The notes under the pieces are model-generated. The model was given only the letters and a program-made list of their open reading frames with translations, made no database searches and had not been told where the DNA came from. A stretch of 64,000 nucleotides of DNA from Meridianimarinicoccus sp044221805 (lineage in GTDB: Bacteria > Pseudomonadota > Alphaproteobacteria > Rhodobacterales > Rhodobacteraceae), in contig JBGAOK010000005.1 in the NCBI GenBank assembly GCA_044221805.1, positions 1-64,000 on the forward strand, read 5' to 3'. The translations under genes were made by a program, and so were the position numbers. This document shows, piece after piece, positions 17,830 to 25,324 of the stretch. Positions within the stretch are counted from its first letter, which is position 1. Every line of letters starts with the position of its first letter.

Positions 17830-18510
17830 CTATGCGATGCCAGTCACCTGGCCTCGCAGCCGCGCGGTGTCGAGCAGGGTGACCTTCTTGTAGGCCACCC
17901 GTACCAGGCCCTTCTTCTCAAAGTCCGCGAGCACCCGGTTGACCACATCGCGGGCCACATTGGCCATTTCGCCAAGCTGTGACTGGGTCACCAACAGATC
18001 CACGGGAACCTCTCCCGGCGGCGCGATCCGCAGCAGCGTGGCGGCGATCCGACGCTCGACATTCCGGATCTGGAGCGTCGCGATGGTTGCGATCGCGATA
18101 TCCATGCCGAATTCGCTGACCGCATAGAGCGCGCGCGGATTGGCCGGATCGGCGGCCCCGATCTCGTCAAGGGCCGCCAGCGGGACGTGGAACAGCAGCG
18201 AGGGCTCGATGATCGAGAACTCCAGCACCCGGTTGCGTCGGGTGATCAGCGGCCCGTGGCCGAACCAGACGCCGCGACGGGCGATATGGGCCAGGGTCGT
18301 CTCGGCATCCGGCTGCGGCACATGGATACCCACGCCGCCCTCGACAATGCCGTAGATACCACCGACCTCGTCGCCCAGGTGATAGACGAAACTGCCGACC
18401 GGGAAGGCGATCAGGCGCGCCTTGCGAAGGATCAGGGTCTGGAACGGGGCCGATTGCGCGGCAAGCCAGCCGCCCTGCAGGATCAACTGTTCGGCTTCGG
18501 TTCGCTTCAT
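17830..18510 (-). CDS. Crp/Fnr-family transcriptional regulator
   Basis: 226 residues. An N-terminal cyclic-nucleotide-binding-type beta-barrel (about 20-130, FPVGSFVYHLGDEVGGIYGI) is joined by a long helix to a C-terminal winged helix (LVTQSQLGEMANVARDVVNR). There is no N-terminal Cys cluster, so it is not an oxygen-sensing FNR. The start at 18510 is chosen for its GAGGG site and because the upstream open frame is not conserved-looking. It is divergent from the amidohydrolase cluster and may control it. Confidence 0.85.
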   Translation of the reverse strand: MKRTEAEQLILQGGWLAAQSAPFQTLILRKARLIAFPVGSFVYHLGDEVGGIYGIVEGGVGIHVPQPDAETTLAHIARRGVWFGHGPLITRRNRVLEFSIIEPSLLFHVPLAALDEIGAADPANPRALYAVSEFGMDIAIATIATLQIRNVERRIAATLLRIAPPGEVPVDLLVTQSQLGEMANVARDVVNRVLADFEKKGLVRVAYKKVTLLDTARLRGQVTGIA

Positions 18511-18631
18511 CGACCCTCGGGACAGCGGCGGTGTGGAACGGCGAACCAGACCGACATCCTGGTTCCGGCTCAACCAGCCTGTATCAGAGCACGTCAAAGC
18601 CGAGGGTGAACATTTCAGGATTTCCGTCCGC

Positions 18632-18651
18632 ATTGTTGCAATTCCGACAAT
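18632..18651. promoter_or_regulatory. ATTGT-N10-ACAAT inverted repeat, candidate Crp/Fnr operator
   Basis: ATTGT at 18632-18636 and ACAAT at 18647-18651 form a 20-base dyad in the 244-base region between the Crp/Fnr gene and the divergent amidohydrolase. The size and TTG/CAA content fit a Crp/Fnr-type dimer site. No other part of this interval shows clear structure. Confidence 0.4.
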
Positions 18652-18754
18652 TCGCCGCCGGCGGGGGTGATAGCCTGACCCCGACCGGTCGGGTGGTGTG
18701 CGTCTCGTCAGCCGCAAGACGACATCGCGGGACCGGAGCGCGGAGGACAGACGG

Positions 18755-20788
18755 ATGACACAGCAGCGAAGCGGCACGGCCGGATCCCGGGCGGATGCGC
18801 GGCGCCGGGGTCTTCTGAAGGCGCTCGGCAGCGTGTCGATGCTGGGCTTCGCCGGTCCGGCCTTCGGGCAGGCCGTCGGCCTTCAGGATATCGGGCGGGC
18901 CACCCAACCCGCCTCGAAGGCGACCATCTTCGTCGCGCGCGAAATCCTCACCATGGACCCGGCCCGCCCGCGCGCCGAGGCCGTGGCGGTGGTCGGGCGC
19001 CGCATTGCCGCCGTCGGGTCGCTGGACGAGTTGCAGGCGATGGCCGGCGACCAGCCCTTCCGGGTGGACCGGACCTTTGCCGACAAGGTGATCATCGCGG
19101 GCTTCGTCGAACAGCACGTCCATCCGGTGCTGGCCGGGCTGACCATGCCCTCGGTCGTGATCTCGATCGAGCCCTGGGACACGGTCGGCGGCTTTTCCGA
19201 GCAGGTCCGCGACGCGGCCGGCTATCAGGCGCGCCTGATGGTGGCGCTGGCTGCCCATGGCGACGCGGCGCAGACCTTCGTGACCTGGGGCTATCACCAT
19301 TACTTCCACGGCCCGATCAGCCGCGACATGCTCGATGCGCTGGCCCCGGACATCCCGGTGGTGATCTGGCACCGGTCCTGCCACGAGTTCTTCCTGAACA
19401 CGAAGGTGATGGAGGTCTACGGCATCGACGACGCCTTCCTTGCCACCTTCACCGCCAGCGAGGCGGCGCAGAGCGACATGGCGGCGGGGCATTTCTACGA
19501 ACAGGGCGCGCTGAAGCTGTTGCAGAAGCTGGCACCGGCCGTGGCCACCCCCGATCGGCTGCGCCAGGGCCTGGAGTTCACGGTGGACTATTACCATCGC
19601 AACGGAATCACCACCTGCTGCGAGCCGGGTGGCTTCTATTCGCGGCCGCTGCAGGACGCGATCAATGCCGTCTATTCGGCCGACCAGACGCCGTTCAACC
19701 ACTACTTCATCGGCGACGGCAAGACCTTCGCGGCGGTCGAGCGGGACGATCCGGTGGCGATGGTCGCGATGGCCGAAGGCGTTCTGGACTGGGGCGCGGG
19801 GCGCACCCGTTATCTGCCGCAACAGATCAAGTTTCTGACCGATGGCGCGATCTACAGCCAGCTGATGATGATGAAGGACGGCTATACCGACGGCCACGAG
19901 GGCGCCTGGATCATGGACCCGGACGTGTTCGCCTATGCCTTCCAGACCTTCTGGGAGGCCGGATACCACATCCATGTCCACAACAACGGCGATCTGGGCA
20001 TGGATGTCCTGCTGGACAATCTGGAACAGGCGCAACGGCGGACCCCGCGCTTCGATCACCGCATGACCATCGTGCATTTCGGCTTCGCCCAGACCGATCA
20101 GGTCAACCGCGCCGCCCGGCTTGGCGCCATCGTCAGCGCCAATCCCTACTATGTCACGGCGCTGGCCGGCCGGTACAAGGATGTGGGCATCGGCCCGGAG
20201 CGTTCCGCCCGGATGGTGCCGCTGGCGGATGCGCGGGCGGCGGGGATGTCAATGTCGTTCCATTCCGACATGCCGATGGCGCCGGCTAAGCCTCTGCAGC
20301 TGGTCTGGTCCGCGATGACAAGGATGACCGCCGAGGGCGAGGTTGCCGGGCCGGAGCAGCGCATCGACATCGACACCGCCCTGAAAGCTATCACCATCGA
20401 CGCGGCCTATTCGATCCGGCTGGAAGACGAGATCGGCTCGGTCACGCCGGGCAAGTTCGCCAACTTCACCATCCTCGACGCCAGCCCCTACGACGTGGCG
20501 CCCGAGGATCTGGTCGGGATCAAGGTCTGGGGCACCGTGCTGGAAGGCCGGGTGCAACCGGCACCGGCGGCGCTCAGGGGGGCTGCGCTGGCCCCGTCCG
20601 GACGGCTGGGAGCGGTCGCGCCCCGGCGGCTGGCCGGTCTCGATGTGCTGCCGGGCCACCAACACGGGCAGGGGAACGGGCACGGGCACGATCACGGCCA
20701 CGATGGCGCCTGCGACGCCTGCGGGGCGCTGCGATACCGGCTGTCGTCGCTGGTTGCCGCGGCGCTCGACCGGGCCGGTCCGGCCTGA
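18755..20788 (+). CDS. YtcJ-like amidohydrolase with Tat signal and His-rich tail
   Basis: 677 residues. TIM-barrel metal-dependent hydrolase of the amidohydrolase superfamily. It starts with an exported-type N-terminus (RRRGLLKALGSVSMLGFAG), resembling a Tat signal. The metal motif is EQHVHP (normally DxHxH, here Gln-His-Val-His), with downstream HIHVHNNGD and STPGKFANFTILD-like end motif (SVTPGKFANFTIL). After the normal domain end comes a tail of about 60 residues with GHQHGQGNGHGHDHGHDGAC, probably a metal-binding segment. GGAGG precedes the ATG. A COG0523 metallochaperone lies two genes on. Confidence 0.85.
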   Translation: MTQQRSGTAGSRADARRRGLLKALGSVSMLGFAGPAFGQAVGLQDIGRATQPASKATIFVAREILTMDPARPRAEAVAVVGRRIAAVGSLDELQAMAGDQPFRVDRTFADKVIIAGFVEQHVHPVLAGLTMPSVVISIEPWDTVGGFSEQVRDAAGYQARLMVALAAHGDAAQTFVTWGYHHYFHGPISRDMLDALAPDIPVVIWHRSCHEFFLNTKVMEVYGIDDAFLATFTASEAAQSDMAAGHFYEQGALKLLQKLAPAVATPDRLRQGLEFTVDYYHRNGITTCCEPGGFYSRPLQDAINAVYSADQTPFNHYFIGDGKTFAAVERDDPVAMVAMAEGVLDWGAGRTRYLPQQIKFLTDGAIYSQLMMMKDGYTDGHEGAWIMDPDVFAYAFQTFWEAGYHIHVHNNGDLGMDVLLDNLEQAQRRTPRFDHRMTIVHFGFAQTDQVNRAARLGAIVSANPYYVTALAGRYKDVGIGPERSARMVPLADARAAGMSMSFHSDMPMAPAKPLQLVWSAMTRMTAEGEVAGPEQRIDIDTALKAITIDAAYSIRLEDEIGSVTPGKFANFTILDASPYDVAPEDLVGIKVWGTVLEGRVQPAPAALRGAALAPSGRLGAVAPRRLAGLDVLPGHQHGQGNGHGHDHGHDGACDACGALRYRLSSLVAAALDRAGPA

Positions 20789-20853
20789 TCTTCTGCTTGC
20801 GTTCCCATTCTTGCCGCCACACGCACCGACACCAGCAAGACAGGATTTCAGCC

Positions 20854-22659
20854 ATGCACGACGCCGACTCCGACTCCGCAATCGATCCGTCCCGCCGGCA
20901 GGTGCTGAAGGTCAGCCTGGGGACGGGCGCGCTGTTTGCCGTTGGCGGGTTCGGCCTGCCGCGCCTTGCATTCGCCCAGGAGGGAACCGTGGCCGAGACG
21001 ATCTTCACCGGCGGCACGATCGTGACGCTCGACCCCGCCAACCCGCAGGTCGAGGCGATTGCCGTGGGCGGCGGGCGCATCCTGGCGCTTGGCACCCGGG
21101 CCGAGGTCATGGCCACTGCCACCGACGCGACCGGGATCGTCGACCTGAAGGGCGCGGTGCTGCTGCCCGCCTTCATCGACGCCCATGGTCATTTCATGAA
21201 CGCGCCGCAGATGGTGAAATGGGTGAACGTGCAGGGCGTGCCGGCCGGCCCGGTCACCTCGATCGCGGACATCCTGACGGCGATCCGGGGCCATGTGGCG
21301 AAATGGTCGATCGGCCCGGGCGACTGGATCATCGGCTATGGCTATGACGTCACGACCCTGTCGGACGGACGGCAGCTGACCCGCGACGATCTGGATGCCG
21401 CGTTTCCCGACAACCCGATCCTCCTGCTGCACGTCTCGAACCACGGCTGCGTGCTGAACTCGAAGGGCTTCGCCTTCTTCGGCATCGACGAGACCACCGA
21501 GACCCCCGAAGGCGGCATGATCCTGCGCAAGCCCGGCACCAACATCCCCGAGGGTCTGCTGATGGAACAGGCCTTCGCGCCGGTCTTCGCCGCCCTGCCG
21601 CAGCCCAGTCCGGCGGAGCTGCTGGACAACCTCGATGCCGCGCAGCAGTTCTATACCAGCGCCGGCGTGGCCACGGCGCAGGAGGGCGGCACCCATGCGG
21701 CCGACCTGACGTTCCTGATGACGGCGGCGGCACAGGGCCGGCTCTACATCGACGTGGTCAGCCTGCCCTTTGTGATGGAAGTGCCGAAGCTGGTCGCCGA
21801 ATACTTCCCCTCGTTCGCCGGCGGGCCGATGGAGCTGCCGGACACCGCCGCAGCCTCGTTCGGCACCTATGCGAACCGGCTGAAGCTGGGGGGCGTGAAG
21901 ATCCCTCTCGACGGCTCGCCGCAGGGCAAGACCGCCTTCTGGTCCGAGCCGCTCCTGACCCCTGGCCCGGCGGGCGAGGCGGACTGGAAAGGCATCCCGC
22001 TGTTTCCGCCGGAACTGGTCGACAAGGCGGTGGCCGAGTTCGTGGCCAAGGGCATTCCGGTCTATGCCCATGCCAATGGCGACGCGGCGATCGACATGAT
22101 GATCGACGCGGTGCGCGCCGCCGGCCTGACCAATGCCACCGACCATCGCACCACGGTGATCCATTCCCAGTGCATGCGCCCCGACCAGATCGCGGCCTAT
22201 GCCGAGCTTGGCATCACGCCCTCGTTCTTCACGCTGCACACCTTCTTCTGGGGCGACACGCACCTTGAGAACCTGGGCGAGGCGCGGGCCTTCTTCATCT
22301 CGCCGATGGCGGCGGCACAGCAGGCGGGGATCCGCTTCACCAACCACACCGACTTCTCGGTCACGCCGATGGAGCCGATGCGGATGATGCATTCCGCCAT
22401 GACCCGGCGCGCCCGCTCGGGCACGGTGATCGGCCCCGACCAGGTGGTCGATGCCATGACCGCGCTGAAGGCCATCACCATCGACGCCGCCTGGCAGATC
22501 CGCGAGGAAGACACCAAGGGGACGCTCGAAGTCGGCAAGCTGGCAGACCTCGTGATCCTCGACGCCAACCCGCTGACGGTGCCGGTCGACGACCTGCTGT
22601 CGATCACGGTCGTCGAGACCTTCAAGGAAGGCCGTTCGGTCTACAGGGCGGCGTCATGA
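20854..22659 (+). CDS. YtcJ-like amidohydrolase with Tat signal
   Basis: 601 residues, paralogous in layout to the preceding gene but with the canonical metal motif FIDAHGHFMN. A Tat-type signal is clear (SRRQVLKVSLGTGALFAVGG, ending AFAQ). Other motifs: KIPLDGSPQGKTAFW, VYAHANGDAAIDMMI and VGKLADLVILDANP at the C-terminal beta-sandwich. It would act in the periplasm on an unknown amide, ester or cyclic substrate. 65 bases follow the previous gene; the next gene starts within its stop codon (ATGA), so CobW-family protein synthesis is coupled to it. Confidence 0.88.
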   Translation: MHDADSDSAIDPSRRQVLKVSLGTGALFAVGGFGLPRLAFAQEGTVAETIFTGGTIVTLDPANPQVEAIAVGGGRILALGTRAEVMATATDATGIVDLKGAVLLPAFIDAHGHFMNAPQMVKWVNVQGVPAGPVTSIADILTAIRGHVAKWSIGPGDWIIGYGYDVTTLSDGRQLTRDDLDAAFPDNPILLLHVSNHGCVLNSKGFAFFGIDETTETPEGGMILRKPGTNIPEGLLMEQAFAPVFAALPQPSPAELLDNLDAAQQFYTSAGVATAQEGGTHAADLTFLMTAAAQGRLYIDVVSLPFVMEVPKLVAEYFPSFAGGPMELPDTAAASFGTYANRLKLGGVKIPLDGSPQGKTAFWSEPLLTPGPAGEADWKGIPLFPPELVDKAVAEFVAKGIPVYAHANGDAAIDMMIDAVRAAGLTNATDHRTTVIHSQCMRPDQIAAYAELGITPSFFTLHTFFWGDTHLENLGEARAFFISPMAAAQQAGIRFTNHTDFSVTPMEPMRMMHSAMTRRARSGTVIGPDQVVDAMTALKAITIDAAWQIREEDTKGTLEVGKLADLVILDANPLTVPVDDLLSITVVETFKEGRSVYRAAS

Positions 22660-23597
22660 GAACAGGGCGTCTGCCGCTGACCGTGATCGGCGGCTATCTG
22701 GGGGCCGGCAAGACCACGCTGGTCAACGAGATCCTGCCGCAGGCGAGGGGGCGGCGTTTTGCGGTGATCGTGAACGATTTTGGCGCGATCAACATCGACG
22801 CCGGCCTGATCCGGGCGCGAGACGGCGACACGATCAGCCTGACCAACGGCTGCATGTGCTGTTCCGGCGCGGACGGCACTGCAGCCGCCCTGATGCGGAT
22901 CCTCGCGCGGGCCGACGACTTCGATCACATCCTGATCGAGGCCTCGGGCGTGGCCGAGCCGGGCAAGATTGCCCAGAGTGCCAGCACCTTTCGCTTGCCG
23001 CTTGACGGCGTCATTGTCGTGGCCGATGCCGAACAGGTGAGAACGCAAGCCGCCAACCGCTACGTCGGCGATGTGGTCCGCCGTCAGTTGCGGCAGGCCG
23101 ACCTGATCGTGCTGAACAAGGTCGATCTGGTTGCCCCGGACGAACGCGACCGGGTCGCCGCCTTCCTGCACGAGGTGGCGCCGGGATGCCGCTGCATCCT
23201 GGCCCAGAATGCCCGGCTTCCCCTGGCGGCGATCTTCGGCTGTGCCGACCCCGACGCCGCCGCTGCCCCTCCCGCACCCTGGTCTGCTCCCGATGACCAT
23301 GCCGCGCTGCACCGGTCCTGGGTGGTGGCGCCCGACGCCCCGCTCACCGGCCCGGCGCTGGCCCGACTGGTTGCCGATCTAGGCGCGCAGGCCATCCGCG
23401 CGAAAGGCCATGTGGCGCTTGCCGGGGATCCGGACCGGCGCCACCTCTACCAGCAGGTCGGGCAGCGCTGGACCCTGACGCCCGATGCCCCCTGGGGGGC
23501 CGAGACACCGACAACCCGGATCGTCGCCATCGCGCTCGCGGACAGCGGCCGTGTCGCGACCGTGCCCGTTACCGTCGAGGACCACCCAAGCCCGTGA
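22656..23597 (+). CDS. COG0523/CobW-family metallochaperone GTPase
   Basis: 313 residues. It has Walker A GGYLGAGKTT (12-21), the diagnostic metal-binding GCMCC (65-69), EASGVAEP as switch-like Walker B region, and NKVDLV for guanine recognition, then a CobW C-terminal domain. Family members deliver Zn or Co to enzymes. Overlapping at both ends with amidohydrolase genes, it is very likely a metal-insertion factor for them; this is inference from position. A cytoplasmic chaperone fits Tat export, which carries folded, metal-loaded enzymes. Confidence 0.88.
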   Translation: MRTGRLPLTVIGGYLGAGKTTLVNEILPQARGRRFAVIVNDFGAINIDAGLIRARDGDTISLTNGCMCCSGADGTAAALMRILARADDFDHILIEASGVAEPGKIAQSASTFRLPLDGVIVVADAEQVRTQAANRYVGDVVRRQLRQADLIVLNKVDLVAPDERDRVAAFLHEVAPGCRCILAQNARLPLAAIFGCADPDAAAAPPAPWSAPDDHAALHRSWVVAPDAPLTGPALARLVADLGAQAIRAKGHVALAGDPDRRHLYQQVGQRWTLTPDAPWGAETPTTRIVAIALADSGRVATVPVTVEDHPSP

Positions 23598-25145
23598 GAC
23601 CGCTTGTCCTGGCCGCCAGCCTGTCGGCGGCCCTTGCCCACCCGGCCATCGCCCAGGAAGTTGCCGACCGCATCTTCACGGGGGGTCCCGTCCTGACCAT
23701 GGACGACGTGGCGCCACGGGCCGAGGCGGTGGCGGTGAAGGACGGCAGGATCATCGCGGTCGGCAGCGTCGATCAGGTCATGGTCCACAAGGGCGAGGGC
23801 ACCGAAGTGACCGACCTGGCCGGTCGCGCGTTGCTGCCCGGCTTCTTCGATGCCCATGGCCATGTCTTCGTCGGCGGCATCCAGGCGCTGACTGCCAACC
23901 TGCTGGCCCCGCCCGATGGCGAGGTGACCGACATCGCCAGCCTGCAGCGCGTGCTGCGCGACTGGATCGCGGCAAACGAGGCGACGGTAAAGCAGACCGG
24001 CCTGATCATGGGCTTCGGCTATGACAAGTCGACCATGGCCGAGCTGCGCGACCCGACCCGCGCCGATCTGGACGCCATCTCGACCGAATACCCGATCTAC
24101 CTGATCCACCAGTCCGCCCATATGGGGGCGGCGAATTCGAAGGCGCTGGAAATCGCCGGGATCACCCGCGACACGCCCGACCCGCCGGGCGGTGTCATCG
24201 TCAGGGACGCCACCGGCGAGCCGACCGGGGGGCTCGAGGAGAACGCCCACAACCTCGTCTGGCTGAAGCTGATGGGCTCGGTCGACCGCGACGGGATGAA
24301 GGCGATCGCCCGCGCCGGGTCCGCGCTGTGGGCGAAATACGGCTACACCACGGCCGAGGAAGGCCGGACCCTGCCCGCCGTGGTCGATATCCTGCGCGAA
24401 GTCGCGGCCGAGGGCGGCTTCCGGAACGAGTCCTGGTCTATGCCGATGTGCTCATGTCCGACAGGGACTGGATCAAGGCGAACGCCAGCCGCAGCTACAC
24501 CGACGGGTTTCGTGTGGCCGGTGCCAAGCTGACCGTCGACGGCTCGCCCCAGGGCTTCACGGCGCTGCGCGACCGGCCCTATTACGCGCCGGTCGGAACC
24601 TATCCGCCGGGCTACAAGGGCTACGCCAGCGCCACCCAGGAGGCGATGGACGCGGCCGTGGACTGGGCCTTTGCCAACGGCATCCAGATCGTCACCCACG
24701 CCAATGGCGAGGGGGCGTCGGACATGCTGATCGCCTCGATCGATGCGGCGACGAAAGCGCACGGCGCGGACCCGGATCGCCGCGCCGTCCTGATCCACGG
24801 CCAGTTCCGGCGCGAGGATCAGGCGGACGCCTACAACCGTCTGGACGTGATCCCCTCGCTGTTCCCGATGCACACCTTCTACTGGGGCGACTGGCACCGC
24901 GACCATACGGTGGCCCGGCGCTGGCCGACAACATCTCGCCCACCGGATGGGTGCGGGAGCGCGGCATGATCTTCGCGACCCATACCGATGCGCCGGTGGC
25001 CTTCCCGGATTCGATGCGGGTGCTCGACGCCACCGTGACCCGGCGCACACGGTCGGGCGACATCCTCGGCCCCGACCAGCGGGTGGACGTGATGACGGCG
25101 CTGAAGGCGATGACGACCCCCTTGGAGGCACCGAGGCGCGGGTAG
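23594..25145 (+). pseudogene. third YtcJ-like amidohydrolase, two frameshifts and lost C-terminus
   Basis: A GTG start overlaps the CobW-family stop. Frame one gives a signal peptide and the metal motif FFDAHGHVFVGG up to about 24430, after which the homologous sequence continues one frame over (VLVYADVLMSDRDW to HTFYWGDWHRDHTV), and again changes frame at about 24910, where one G is missing in GTGGCCC, to continue as PALADNISPTGW and then MIFATHTDAPVAFP. It stops at 25143-25145 right after VMTALKAMTT, so the last membrane of barrel strands and the C-terminal beta-sandwich are lost. The signal peptide is Sec-like, not Tat. Confidence 0.85.
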
Positions 25146-25324
25146 GGCCTTCATCCCGGGGCAGGGCGAGGTGGCACGCCAGTTGCCGGGATCGGCCCGA
25201 AGAACCGCCATGGCGGGCTGTTGGCTGACTGGATGCGCCGGCTGACGTCGCTCGCGGACGAGAGCGCCGGATCGATCCTGCCACCCGAAGCCGCTAGCCG
25301 GCTTCGGCGCTCGGGAACGGTCCG

